A stretch of 34,381 bases of DNA from a virus. A program made the position numbers and the translations under genes. The stretch covers positions 1 through 34,381 of the IMG/VR virus record IMGVR_UViG_3300025727_000031. The stretch is one strand, 5' to 3'. The notes beneath the pieces were generated by a model. The model searched no databases. It saw only the letters and a list, made by a program, of their open reading frames with translations, and was not told where the DNA came from. Below are positions 25,976 through 32,704 of the stretch, piece after piece (within the stretch, counting starts at the first letter, position 1; each line of letters starts with the position of its first letter).

Positions 25976-26422
25976 ATGAATATTATGGCTTCTTCCATAT
26001 ATTTATACAATAATTATGAAGAATTTGAGTTATTTAACAAGGATAATTTCAATGAAAAATTCAAAACAATTAAGATAATAGACATGTATATCCATCAAAA
26101 AACTAAATTATGGGTGGTAACTGACACAAATGACCTCATAGAAAAGCCATATTTGCAAAAATCTTTGGTTCATTTTAGAAATGCAACTGTAGAAGAGTAC
26201 ATAACTGATGAAACTAAGCTTATATTGCATGATAAGATCAAATTTAACCCTAAAAAGATGTTTATTGATATATTTCCAAGATTTTTAAGAAAACCAGAAC
26301 TTAGATGGAGAGTTGACAAATATATTAACGATGGTAATAATATGGAAACTAGAATGGTTGATTATGACAACAGATATTATGATTTTGAAAATAATAGAAT
26401 AAATTTTGTGTTAAAAAACTAA
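25976..26422 (+). CDS. unknown protein, lone plus-strand gene in the late block
   Basis: 148 residues from ATG 25976 (an upstream in-frame GTG at 25967 is not favoured). The composition is Asn/Asp/Lys/Tyr-rich, with hydrophobic strands and helices and no membrane segment or cysteine pair. Segments such as KTKLWVVTDTNDLIEKPYLQ and a basic stretch around FIDIFPRFLRKPELRWRV are visible. Its stop overlaps the convergent stop of the zinc-ribbon gene by four bases. It stands between minus-strand modules and may be regulatory or an acquired accessory gene. No family recognised. Confidence 0.6.
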   Translation: MNIMASSIYLYNNYEEFELFNKDNFNEKFKTIKIIDMYIHQKTKLWVVTDTNDLIEKPYLQKSLVHFRNATVEEYITDETKLILHDKIKFNPKKMFIDIFPRFLRKPELRWRVDKYINDGNNMETRMVDYDNRYYDFENNRINFVLKN

Positions 26423-26865
26423 CGTTTGTTACCTAAATTTTTACCCAGTATGTGTTGCCAGTCTTTTCCGTGTTTTCTTCTCATACTCTTCCAAAACGGA
26501 TCAACTTCAAACATTCCACCTTTTGCATTGTATGATTTCATTATATTTGAAACCTTTCTGTGACACTTTTGACAAAGTCTTGCGTTTATTTGTTCCATGC
26601 CATGTTTATATTCTCCACAGAAATGACACATGCCATAAACAATCTCTTTAATTGGGACTAGAATGGTTTCTCTGCCTTTTTTACCTGCACAGTCACCACA
26701 AATGTCGTTTACACCTGCACCTACTGGAATACCGTTACCAAAGCAACTAAAACACATTCCTTCTTTATAGTTGTTCACTCTTGTATATTCATTTTTTTGA
26801 TGTATATCTACAATTTTACTACCAATTTTTGTTTGTCCAGAGTCTATTTTAACTTTTTCTGCCAC
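26419..26865 (-). CDS. double zinc-ribbon protein beside the portal
   Basis: 148 residues starting at GTG 26865, which overlaps the previous TAG (TAGTG). Four CxxC pairs are present: CFSC (38-41), CGDC (56-59), CHFC (80-83) and CQKC (98-101), enough for two zinc ribbons. A helix and a basic tail (KSMRRKHGKDWQHILGK) follow. It forms a unit with the portal and the 70-residue protein. The second half faintly resembles zinc-bearing nuclease folds, but no catalytic HNH pattern is present. DNA binding in the head or at the packaging vertex is a possibility. Confidence 0.6.
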   Translation of the reverse strand: MAEKVKIDSGQTKIGSKIVDIHQKNEYTRVNNYKEGMCFSCFGNGIPVGAGVNDICGDCAGKKGRETILVPIKEIVYGMCHFCGEYKHGMEQINARLCQKCHRKVSNIMKSYNAKGGMFEVDPFWKSMRRKHGKDWQHILGKNLGNKR

Positions 26866-27077
26866 TATTTGTCCCTATTCTCCATGTTTCTTAAACACTC
26901 CATTAGTATTCCAAGTGACCTGTTGTCTTTTTTAATATCTAACAAATCAACAATACGTCCTAAATATATATCCCATTCATCTAATTTTTTAGGTTTTGCA
27001 ACTTTAGGTTTTGCAACTTTAGGCTTTTCATCTGGGTGTTTACAACTGTCGTCACATTTATGGAACTTTTTAGTCAT
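26865..27077 (-). CDS. small basic protein with KPKVA repeats
   Basis: 70 residues from the ATG at 27077, which overlaps the end of the portal gene by eight bases; ATGs at 27086 and 27110 are alternatives. The N terminus has CDDSC and His residues, then comes a Lys/Pro repeat (KPKVAKPKVAKPKK) and a helical acidic-basic end. It is coupled to the zinc-ribbon gene by TAGTG. The Lys/Pro repeat resembles histone-tail-like DNA-binding linkers. Function unknown. Confidence 0.5.
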   Translation of the reverse strand: MTKKFHKCDDSCKHPDEKPKVAKPKVAKPKKLDEWDIYLGRIVDLLDIKKDNRSLGILMECLRNMENRDK

Positions 27078-28935
27078 TTTGTTCATCGTCCCATCTTTGT
27101 ATATGACCAAACTCTTCGTTAACTATATCTCTTGCATTTCTTACTGTCATACCTGCATATTTTCTTAACTCTTCAACGGTCTTTGTCTTTTTCCAACCAA
27201 AGTCCATTGCTGTTTGCAATGTTTTCTTTACTACGTCAAAGTTAGTTGGTGTTATACCATTAGGGAAATTCTTTTGTGACATTGATGTTCCACTACCAGA
27301 TGAAGGGTGTCCTTGTGCAACTCCTCCCATGTCAGAAGGTCTACTTTCAACATGTTCGCCTTGTGCGTTTTGTCTTCCCTCTTCAGGTGCAGCAGTTGAC
27401 CTGCCTCTACCGTTTTTAAGTTCCTCGTTTTCATATTCCTGAACCTCTTTAGATATATTGTATTCTCCAGTGTGGGTTCTTTCTATTTTGAATCCCATCT
27501 GTTGTAGTTTTGCCATGTTGTCAATCTCTACACCTTCTCTTTGTAGTTCTGAAAGTTTGTCGTTCTCTTCTCCTGCTACAAGTTTAAGATCCCAATCGTC
27601 AACTCCCATGACTTCTGCAAATTTCTTAAAGAATGATTTGTATAAAATATCCTGTCCCCATTTAACTGCTCTGTTTGTAATTGTAACTTGTAATCCTTCT
27701 TGTGACCAACCACCTACCATCTCTCCGTAGTATAATGGAAGTACACCATATACTGCACCAATGATTTGTCTTAACTCTTTTCTTACTTCAATGAATTGTA
27801 ACTCTTGTAATGAACCAGTAAAGTCTATCCAGTTAGCCATGTTCTTTCCACCTTTGTCAGATTCAACCATAAGTGGGTGTATCATGTATGGATCTTCAGT
27901 TGCTTTTTGTTCTAATGCGTCCCATGATTTTCTGAATGTCTCGTAGTTTCTTGATGCAACAACAAGTAATCCTCGTGGTGGTCGCATTTTATCAAAGTAT
28001 TTTCTGACATATTCGTCCATGTGTGACAATGACATTGCCTTACTCCATATAGCGAATATAGGAGATAGACCATAAATTAAACTTGGTTTGTATTTACCTG
28101 CTTTCCAAATAACTTCACCTTCACCGTAAATTACTCTCTTTGGGTGTGGAATACCTATAGAATATACAGAGTTTACTTCAATTATTGCCTTTAGGCATTT
28201 AGCGTTACATATATCACATCTGTCAGTGTATTGTCTCTTATCTCTGTGTTCAAATCTAGGACATACCCAAATCTTTTGTCTCTTATCATCATAACCTATT
28301 CTACCATCAGAGTCAGCAATCATTGCAACTTGTGGTGGATCAATTCTTAAAAGTTCTTTAATCTCAGTTTTATGTGGATCTATTTCTCCTGATATATCAT
28401 CAATAAAATAATTCTTTAACAATAACATGTAAGCGTTATCTGCAATCTCCAAATCCCTTTCCAACTGTCTTGAAAGGTCTTCCATGTTTTGCATGTTTCC
28501 ATTTACAGGCTTGCTCATAATGTCTTCAAGAATCTTTCTGTGTTCTGGTACAGGTCTTCTCATATCATAACTTCCACATGAATCACACTGTACTTTTTTC
28601 ATATCTATTTTGTCTTCACTTTCATCGTGAATGTTTGGTGCATATTGGAATGTCTTTGCACAGTTTTCACATTTGTATTTGAATCTCTCTACTATCTCAA
28701 AACCGTTCTTAAACATCTCACGGTTAAGTGTCTCAATAGGAATTCTAATAGCATCAATGTTATCTGCCAACTCATAGATCATAATGAGTGGGAATGGGAA
28801 AATTGGTAGTTTGGCACCTGTATCGGTACTCATATAAGGTTGTGCTATACTAGGTCTAGTCGTAGCATCAGTGTATCCTTTGTTTACTGGGGTTAGTGCT
28901 TTTCTTAATCCACTAAGAGAATCTCTAATACCCAT
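27070..28935 (-). CDS. portal protein with zinc-ribbon insertions
   Basis: 621 residues. The core resembles HK97/SPP1-type portals: an N-terminal region, a clip/wing section with RKILEDIM and ERDLEIADNAYMLLLKNY, a central VNSVYSIGIPHPKRVIYGEGEV segment, the stem helix region (LSHMDEYVRKYFDKMRPPRG) and a C-terminal crown. It is first in the late operon, as portals are. Two cysteine clusters are inserted: C89/C92 with C117/C120, and C225 with C240/C243/C247, each able to hold a zinc ion. A Gly/Ser/Gln-rich linker lies near residue 510-550. The portal call is firm from fold pattern, size and gene order. Confidence 0.85.
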   Translation of the reverse strand: MGIRDSLSGLRKALTPVNKGYTDATTRPSIAQPYMSTDTGAKLPIFPFPLIMIYELADNIDAIRIPIETLNREMFKNGFEIVERFKYKCENCAKTFQYAPNIHDESEDKIDMKKVQCDSCGSYDMRRPVPEHRKILEDIMSKPVNGNMQNMEDLSRQLERDLEIADNAYMLLLKNYFIDDISGEIDPHKTEIKELLRIDPPQVAMIADSDGRIGYDDKRQKIWVCPRFEHRDKRQYTDRCDICNAKCLKAIIEVNSVYSIGIPHPKRVIYGEGEVIWKAGKYKPSLIYGLSPIFAIWSKAMSLSHMDEYVRKYFDKMRPPRGLLVVASRNYETFRKSWDALEQKATEDPYMIHPLMVESDKGGKNMANWIDFTGSLQELQFIEVRKELRQIIGAVYGVLPLYYGEMVGGWSQEGLQVTITNRAVKWGQDILYKSFFKKFAEVMGVDDWDLKLVAGEENDKLSELQREGVEIDNMAKLQQMGFKIERTHTGEYNISKEVQEYENEELKNGRGRSTAAPEEGRQNAQGEHVESRPSDMGGVAQGHPSSGSGTSMSQKNFPNGITPTNFDVVKKTLQTAMDFGWKKTKTVEELRKYAGMTVRNARDIVNEEFGHIQRWDDEQND

Positions 28936-28955
28936 GATATATCAGTAATTTGTTA

Positions 28956-28964
28956 GTTAATAAA
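28956..28964 (-). promoter_or_regulatory. TATA box of the late block
   Basis: Minus-strand TTTATTAAC lies 21-29 bases before the portal ATG at 28935 and is the first promoter of the structural block. Confidence 0.5.
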
Positions 28965-29000
28965 CTTTGTCTAATATTGTTAAAATTATGTCAGATTGTG

Positions 29001-29111
29001 TTATAGACTATGTTCAGGACATTTTGGGTGTTTACCAATTTCAGGGGTACACAAGCATTTTTTAACAGGTTTTTTTACCTCTTTTGGCTCATTAAAGGAC
29101 TTTTCTTCCAT
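29001..29111 (-). CDS. 36-residue Cys/His microprotein
   Basis: The ATG at 29111 (MEEKSFNEPKEVKK...) is preferred over upstream codons because a minus-strand TATATATTTG sits 20-29 bases before it. The C terminus has CLC, then HPKCPEH, a possible metal site. It diverges from the plus-strand zinc gene at 29148. Function unknown. Confidence 0.5.
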   Translation of the reverse strand: MEEKSFNEPKEVKKPVKKCLCTPEIGKHPKCPEHSL

Positions 29112-29118
29112 TATAACA

Positions 29119-29127
29119 CTTATATTA
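29119..29127 (+). promoter_or_regulatory. TATA element of the first rightward gene
   Basis: CTTATATTA lies 21-29 bases before the ATG at 29148. Confidence 0.4.
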
Positions 29128-29130
29128 CGA

Positions 29131-29140
29131 CAAATATATA
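29131..29140 (-). promoter_or_regulatory. TATA element of the leftward microprotein
   Basis: Minus-strand TATATATTTG lies 20-29 bases before the ATG at 29111. It is interleaved with the rightward TATA at 29119-29127, so the two promoters overlap and cross. Confidence 0.45.
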
Positions 29141-29147
29141 GTTTATT

Positions 29148-29345
29148 ATGCATCATTGTAAAGGAGTATGTCAGAGATATAGAGCACCACATGGTAATAG
29201 AATGTATATACATGGTGGTAAGAGATGTACATTATGTGCATTGTTTGTAAAATGGGAAGGAATACACTGTCCTTGCTGTGGAACCAAATTACGTGTCAAA
29301 ATTCGTTCTAGGGCTATACCAATGTGTACATACAAAAGAATTTAA
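29148..29345 (+). CDS. CPCCG-type zinc-ribbon microprotein
   Basis: 65 residues: CKGVC at 4-8, CTLC at 27-30, then FVKWEGIHCPCCG with C41, C43, C44 and a basic end. Paralogues lie at 30051 and 32268. I recognise this as a family of short proteins common in thaumarchaeal genomes, which supports the host assignment. The two ends of each chain supply two CxxC-like halves of a zinc ribbon. Binding nucleic acid or a partner protein is inferred. Confidence 0.7.
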   Translation: MHHCKGVCQRYRAPHGNRMYIHGGKRCTLCALFVKWEGIHCPCCGTKLRVKIRSRAIPMCTYKRI

Positions 29346-29367
29346 ACTACCTATTTAAAGAGATTAT

Positions 29368-29547
29368 ATGGTTGACTTTACTGTAACCGACTATAAAACC
29401 CTATTAATATGGTTTGAGTTGGCATTTGCTAAACTACCTAAATCATCAATATCTACTGATGATAAGAAAACATTTTGGAAACTTACATTTTTATCCGAAG
29501 ACGCTGTCAAAGAAGCAAGAGAAAAAGAAGAAGAAGATGAGAGTTAA
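29368..29547 (+). CDS. 59-residue acidic protein
   Basis: The ATG at 29368 opens 59 codons (MVDFTVTDYKTLLIWFELAF... ending REKEEEDES). It is an amphipathic helical protein with an acidic C-terminal run and no cysteine. A TTTAAA element lies upstream at about 29341. Codon use and composition fit the neighbours. Possibly a small regulator or inhibitor; unassigned. Confidence 0.5.
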   Translation: MVDFTVTDYKTLLIWFELAFAKLPKSSISTDDKKTFWKLTFLSEDAVKEAREKEEEDES

Positions 29548-29550
29548 ACC

Positions 29551-29557
29551 TATAAAT
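29551..29557 (+). promoter_or_regulatory. TATA box before a structured non-coding region
   Basis: TATAAAT follows the stop of the 59-residue gene. A start about 25 bases downstream would give an RNA beginning near 29578, with no good start codon before 29811. Confidence 0.45.
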
Positions 29558-29577
29558 AAGGTAGTGTATTAATATAA

Positions 29578-29745
29578 TTGGTTGTCAGGGATTACCCACC
29601 GTTAAGTCGGGAATAATAAGGTAGCCCTCTTAAACCACCTAATAATAACTCGATAAGGGAACGGTTGTTATTAGTGTTTACTTTATATAGTAGTGTCATG
29701 TATATATGTTACTAGGTAACTAGCGTTCTATCAGGTCGATAGTGG
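29578..29745 (+). ncRNA. candidate small structured RNA
   Basis: This non-coding stretch holds several helices. An 11-bp stem (CTAATAATAAC at 29639-29649 with GTTGTTATTAG at 29664-29674, one G-U pair) encloses a loop with a further CG/CG pair. AGGG..ACC (29587-29596) pairs with GGT..CCCT (29620-29628). GTTAC-TAG-GTAAC is at 29708-29720, and CTATC-AGGTC-GATAG is at 29728-29742. A second TATA-like stretch (29681-29693) could split it into two parts. It may instead be a 5' leader. No known RNA family is recognised. Confidence 0.4.
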
Positions 29746-29780
29746 ACAAACACGTAAGATTTGTCCCGACCTATAATAAG

Positions 29781-29790
29781 ATTAATATAG
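29781..29790 (+). promoter_or_regulatory. TATA element of the small membrane gene
   Basis: ATTAATATAG lies 21-30 bases before the ATG at 29811. This spacing decides between that ATG and the upstream GTG at 29742. Confidence 0.4.
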
Positions 29791-29810
29791 GGTGTGTTCA
29801 TAACATAATT

Positions 29811-30008
29811 ATGAATATACCTTTATTCTTTATAGGTTTGTTTTTAACTTTTACATTATTCCTAACTCCAGTAGGATTGATATTATTGTATGTATCTTTC
29901 AAACTTAACAATAAGACAGAAACAGTTGAAAGAAGATGCAAATACAAAGATGAAAATGGATATGAAATGAATACATACGATGAAGAACTGTTAGAAAATT
30001 TGCGTTAG
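29811..30008 (+). CDS. small membrane protein
   Basis: 65 residues from ATG 29811 (MNIPLFFIGLFLTF...). One or two hydrophobic helices cover about residues 3-30 and a charged cytoplasmic-type tail follows (RRCKYKDENGYEMNTYDEELLENL). It is probably membrane-anchored with the tail on one face. Function unknown. Confidence 0.55.
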   Translation: MNIPLFFIGLFLTFTLFLTPVGLILLYVSFKLNNKTETVERRCKYKDENGYEMNTYDEELLENLR

Positions 30009-30020
30009 ATATGCAAACAT

Positions 30021-30030
30021 TTAATTAAGG
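30021..30030 (+). promoter_or_regulatory. TATA-like element of the second CPCC protein
   Basis: TTAATTAAGG lies 21-30 bases before the ATG at 30051. Confidence 0.35.
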
Positions 30031-30050
30031 CTAACATAGTATAACTACTT

Positions 30051-30269
30051 ATGAAAGGCTGCAAAGGATTATGTGACAGAATACCTGATAATAGACCATT
30101 TGGAAACGCATACAAAACACATGTATTATGTAGACGTTGCGACAAATGGATAGAGAAAATTTACTTAGTTAATGAAAACTGTCCTTGCTGTAAACGTAGA
30201 CCAAAAACAGTTTCAAGAAAAAATAAGAGAGAGACAGCAGTTAGATATGACATTCCAATACATGTTTAA
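30051..30269 (+). CDS. CPCC-type zinc-ribbon microprotein
   Basis: 72 residues: CKGLC at 4-8, CRRC at 27-30 and NENCPCCKRR, followed by a very basic tail (KTVSRKNKRE). Same layout as the proteins at 29148 and 32268, but the conserved KWEG turn is altered to IEKIYLV-like sequence. A probable metal-binding regulator or nucleic-acid binder; the paralogous copies suggest distinct partners. Confidence 0.65.
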   Translation: MKGCKGLCDRIPDNRPFGNAYKTHVLCRRCDKWIEKIYLVNENCPCCKRRPKTVSRKNKRETAVRYDIPIHV

Positions 30270-30278
30270 TTCGATACG

Positions 30279-30287
30279 TTTATATTA
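30279..30287 (+). promoter_or_regulatory. TATA box of the secreted beta/coiled-coil gene
   Basis: TTTATATTA lies 23-31 bases before the ATG at 30310. Confidence 0.55.
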
Positions 30288-30309
30288 GATATATATATCA
30301 TACTATGTA

Positions 30310-31101
30310 ATGATAGGAATGACAACAATAGCACCAATAGTAGTTATGCTAGTTATCTTTGTAACTCTAATTGGATTTGCTTATGCAGAAACACCAGATC
30401 GTGTTACGGTTGACACTTTTCCTTTTGAAATCACAATGATGGAAGAGGGGGAACTTACAATAATTAACACTGGCAGTGTAACACACACGTTTAATCTAAG
30501 TGGTGGATTTTCTCATACAGTTGAAGCTGGAGAAGGATTGGTATTTAATTTACCTGATTACATGACAGCAGATAACACTGACGGTTGGTATCTATTTGAC
30601 GAGGCTACGGGGGGATATAACATTATTCATACCGAAGCAGTCTATGTAGCACCACCACAACCAGTGTATGTCGCACCAGTGTACGTTGAACCGACACCAG
30701 AGCCAGTAGTAGCGAAGCCTTTAGAGGTGGTAACTACAAGCACTGGTATCAACAATGTCGCAACATACGACGGGGACGTTGACGCAAAGGCTTTACAAAT
30801 AGCACTTGCAGATGTTACGGCAAACTTTAACAAGTCAGTTGAGAAGATAGCAGAGCAAAGAACGGAAATTGAGTTGCTTAACGCAAACGTAACTTTGTTG
30901 CAAGTACAACAACAAGTCGTAACAGTTGACACAACAGAACTGGACAACAAAGTGTTGGCACTACAGGCAAACAATACGAGCCTAGCAAATGAAATAACCA
31001 CCATCACAAACGACAGAGATGAGTGGAAGGCATTGGCAGAGAACTGGTATGGCGTTGCAATGGCACAACTAAAAGTCATGGTTAATATCTTAGGATTATA
31101 A
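30310..31101 (+). CDS. secreted cupredoxin-like protein with coiled coil
   Basis: 263 residues. A signal peptide covers 1-26 (cleavage at AYA/ETPD). A beta domain (about 27-110; ELTIINTGSVTHTFNLSGGF, VEAGEGLVFNLPDYM) has the cupredoxin-type strand order but lacks a Cys copper ligand. A Pro/Val-rich linker follows (about 113-137), then a coiled coil (about 160-245) ending in a short hydrophobic helix. It is more GC-rich than its neighbours, which suggests recent acquisition. Thaumarchaea encode many secreted cupredoxins, so a host origin is likely. Exclusion of other viruses or a surface role is speculative. Confidence 0.65.
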   Translation: MIGMTTIAPIVVMLVIFVTLIGFAYAETPDRVTVDTFPFEITMMEEGELTIINTGSVTHTFNLSGGFSHTVEAGEGLVFNLPDYMTADNTDGWYLFDEATGGYNIIHTEAVYVAPPQPVYVAPVYVEPTPEPVVAKPLEVVTTSTGINNVATYDGDVDAKALQIALADVTANFNKSVEKIAEQRTEIELLNANVTLLQVQQQVVTVDTTELDNKVLALQANNTSLANEITTITNDRDEWKALAENWYGVAMAQLKVMVNILGL

Positions 31102-31107
31102 CCTAAC

Positions 31108-31123
31108 TTTCTTTTTATTTTTT
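31108..31123 (+). terminator. T-rich terminator
   Basis: TTTCTTTTTATTTTTT follows the secreted-protein stop directly and precedes the next TATA box. Confidence 0.5.
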
Positions 31124-31131
31124 CAGTTACG

Positions 31132-31140
31132 TTTATATAG
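31132..31140 (+). promoter_or_regulatory. TATA box of the 38-residue protein
   Basis: TTTATATAG lies 21-29 bases before the ATG at 31161. Confidence 0.5.
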
Positions 31141-31160
31141 ATGGTTATTAGTGGTAATGT

Positions 31161-31277
31161 ATGGTAACAAAAGACATATCAGAACAATACTTTGATTTTT
31201 GTGATAGTGTATATGAGAACTGGAAACTAGCCAGTCAGTCATATTATATCTCATACATCAAACCATACGTCAAATAG
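31161..31277 (+). CDS. 38-residue aromatic-rich microprotein
   Basis: ATG 31161 to TAG 31275-31277 with its own TATA box and terminator, an isolated single-gene unit. The product (MVTKDISEQYFDFCDSVYEN...) is rich in Tyr and Ser with one Cys. Its discrete transcript supports a real gene. Function unknown. Confidence 0.5.
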   Translation: MVTKDISEQYFDFCDSVYENWKLASQSYYISYIKPYVK

Positions 31278-31291
31278 ACGTCTTTTTTTTT
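31267..31291 (+). terminator. intrinsic terminator overlapping the stop codon
   Basis: ACGTC-AAATA-GACGT (31267-31281) is followed by C and nine Ts (31283-31291). Confidence 0.65.
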
Positions 31292-31302
31292 ATTAGATAG
31301 AT

Positions 31303-31310
31303 TTATATAA
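31303..31310 (+). promoter_or_regulatory. TATA box of the coupled microprotein operon
   Basis: TTATATAA lies 21-28 bases before the ATG at 31331, the first gene of the coupled set. Confidence 0.55.
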
Positions 31311-31330
31311 CGTTTGGGTGTAATAATAAC

Positions 31331-31555
31331 ATGATAGGATCAAAACAAATACAAATGATGATGTGTATTGCGTGTCAAAAATTAATCGCTGTACATAGTA
31401 AACGTGACTTAGGACGCTGCCTATTTCGAGTGCAGGGAACTTTGATAGCCGAAGGCAAAAAACGAGTTGACGGGGACATTGAGAAATACAAATCAAAATC
31501 CTTACCAGAATTGAATGAAGGCTTTGTAAAACAAGGCGAGGAGAAAATGCAATGA
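31331..31555 (+). CDS. 74-residue CxxC protein, first in the operon
   Basis: MMCIACQK with C12/C15, then a Cys at about 30 and a Lys/Glu-rich helical tail. It is the leading cistron of an operon whose next gene starts in an ATGA overlap. A half zinc site needs a partner chain or dimerisation. Unassigned. Confidence 0.55.
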   Translation: MIGSKQIQMMMCIACQKLIAVHSKRDLGRCLFRVQGTLIAEGKKRVDGDIEKYKSKSLPELNEGFVKQGEEKMQ

Positions 31556-31764
31556 CTTGGGACTGTGACGAGTGCTATTCGCAAAAACAACTTTGCGAGG
31601 ATTGCGAAAGCAAGGACTGTCCTTCATGCAAGAACATTAAAAATTTGCTTTTTAACACAAGCATTATAGCCTACGCATTAGATGATAATAAAAGTATAAC
31701 GTGCAACAACGGACATACAATCTTCAAGCCTGAAGAGACTACCACGTTTGGAGTCATGCTGTGA
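31552..31764 (+). CDS. Cys-rich zinc protein
   Basis: 70 residues beginning in the ATGA overlap of the previous stop. CDEC (5-8), CEDC (15-18), CPSC (23-26) and C51 with His55 make two plausible metal sites, followed by a strand. Seven of the 70 residues are cysteine, a strong metal-binding signature. Family not recognised. Confidence 0.6.
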   Translation: MTWDCDECYSQKQLCEDCESKDCPSCKNIKNLLFNTSIIAYALDDNKSITCNNGHTIFKPEETTTFGVML

Positions 31765-31774
31765 GGGAATGAAA

Positions 31775-31882
31775 ATGACCAGAACAATAAGAAAACGTGA
31801 TACCAAACACCCTACTAGGGACGGTAATCACAACCCTGTATGCAAAGATCCAGATAACTGTGAGGATTGTAAAAATGAATAA
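31775..31882 (+). CDS. 35-residue basic CxxC microprotein
   Basis: ATG 31775 with a GAGG site upstream, ending TAA 31880-31882. The N terminus is basic (MTRTIRKRDTKHPTRDG). C23, C29 and C32 in the C-terminal part may bind metal. It overlaps the next start by eight bases. Typical of the operon; function unknown. Confidence 0.5.
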   Translation: MTRTIRKRDTKHPTRDGNHNPVCKDPDNCEDCKNE

Positions 31883-31997
31883 AGTAATGACTGGTACGCC
31901 AAGACTTCATCCTTACTGTTTGATATGTAAAGAGTCATACATGGACTTTTGTGTTCTACATCATCATATTAAGGGCAGTTGGGAGATGAGGGAATGA
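31875..31997 (+). CDS. 40-residue Cys/His microprotein
   Basis: ATG 31875 (with a GAGG site about nine bases before it). CLIC at 15-18, then C26 and HHH at 29-31: a CxxC...CxxHHH zinc-finger-like spacing. It is coupled to the next gene by an ATGA overlap. Candidate DNA-binding or regulatory microprotein. Confidence 0.5.
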   Translation: MNKVMTGTPRLHPYCLICKESYMDFCVLHHHIKGSWEMRE

Positions 31998-32191
31998 AAC
32001 TAACCAAAGACAGATTCACTACATGGGAAGACATAAACGATAATGACTATGAAAAAGAATATGACGATGAGTTAATGATCAAAGTTTATCCAAACGAATC
32101 AAGTGTAGAGATAGCAGATTATATCTTATCGTTACAAGAACAAGTAGACAAGTTAAAAGCGGAATTAGCAAAGCATGAGGGTAAAGCATGA
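31994..32191 (+). CDS. 65-residue acidic coiled-coil protein
   Basis: ATG 31994, overlapping the previous TGA by three bases. Acidic start (EDINDNDYEKEYDDELM), then a coiled coil (IADYILSLQEQVDKLKAELAKH). No cysteine. The mix of acidic and leucine-zipper-like parts suggests a protein-protein adaptor. Confidence 0.55.
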   Translation: MKLTKDRFTTWEDINDNDYEKEYDDELMIKVYPNESSVEIADYILSLQEQVDKLKAELAKHEGKA

Positions 32192-32268
32192 GGGAGTGTG
32201 TGTGGTGCGTGATAGAACTAAAGTACCAAATGCAACTACCCAACCATACATGTGACGGGAGAAAATAA
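32188..32268 (+). CDS. 26-residue Cys microprotein
   Basis: ATG 32188 overlaps the preceding TGA (ATGA). MRECVWCVIELKY... with C4, C7 and C22; ends in TAA, which overlaps the next ATG (TAATG). Very short, but coupled on both sides, which supports translation. Confidence 0.45.
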   Translation: MRECVWCVIELKYQMQLPNHTCDGRK

Positions 32269-32483
32269 TGGCTTTAATTTGTAAAAACACATGCCTAGAG
32301 CCTATATATGAACATAGGAAAACTGTAAGGCATATAGCAGAAACAGATTATAAAAAATGCAGCAAGTGCTGTGTATTTATAAAGTGGGAAGGTATATTTT
32401 GTCCTTGTTGTGGCGTACGCCTATCCAATAGAGCAAAGAATAACAAGGCTAGGCAGAGAAGGAATATAAAAATTGTCTTATAG
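32268..32483 (+). CDS. CPCCG-type zinc-ribbon microprotein
   Basis: 71 residues: CKNTC at 5-9, CSKCC around 31-35, FIKWEGIFCPCCG with C44, C46, C47, then a basic tail. It matches the protein at 29148 most closely (shared KWEGI and PCCG). The start overlaps the preceding stop (TAATG). An ambiguous 18-codon TTG frame (32473-32529) lies at its end and is not listed. Confidence 0.65.
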   Translation: MALICKNTCLEPIYEHRKTVRHIAETDYKKCSKCCVFIKWEGIFCPCCGVRLSNRAKNNKARQRRNIKIVL

Positions 32484-32540
32484 ACCTGAAGAAGAAAAAG
32501 ACTTGGAGGAGGAAGACTATGACTGTTAAACGAAAGACTT

Positions 32541-32549
32541 TTATATATA
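32541..32549 (+). promoter_or_regulatory. TATA box of the second microprotein operon
   Basis: TTATATATA lies 18-26 bases before the ATG at 32567. Confidence 0.5.
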
Positions 32550-32566
32550 AATGAATTAATCATATT

Positions 32567-32704
32567 ATGTATCAAGACAAAAAATTGAGACAAGATCATT
32601 TGGTTGAATTTAAGCGTGTATACGATAGGGTTTCTAAAGAGCCTAATCCTAACGAGTATAGACTTAAAAGGATACAGGAATGTATAAAAAGATGTCAAGA
32701 CTAA
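32567..32704 (+). CDS. 45-residue basic helical protein
   Basis: ATG 32567 (MYQDKKLRQDHLVEFKRVYD...) with its own TATA box. Highly charged, predicted helix, C39/C43 near the C terminus. First gene of an overlapping set; overlaps the next gene by 13 bases. Confidence 0.5.
   Translation: MYQDKKLRQDHLVEFKRVYDRVSKEPNPNEYRLKRIQECIKRCQD

Noticed and set aside
32473-32529. 18-codon TTG frame after the third CPCC protein
   Set aside because: Very short, acidic, with a non-ATG start and only a weak ribosome site; support is insufficient.
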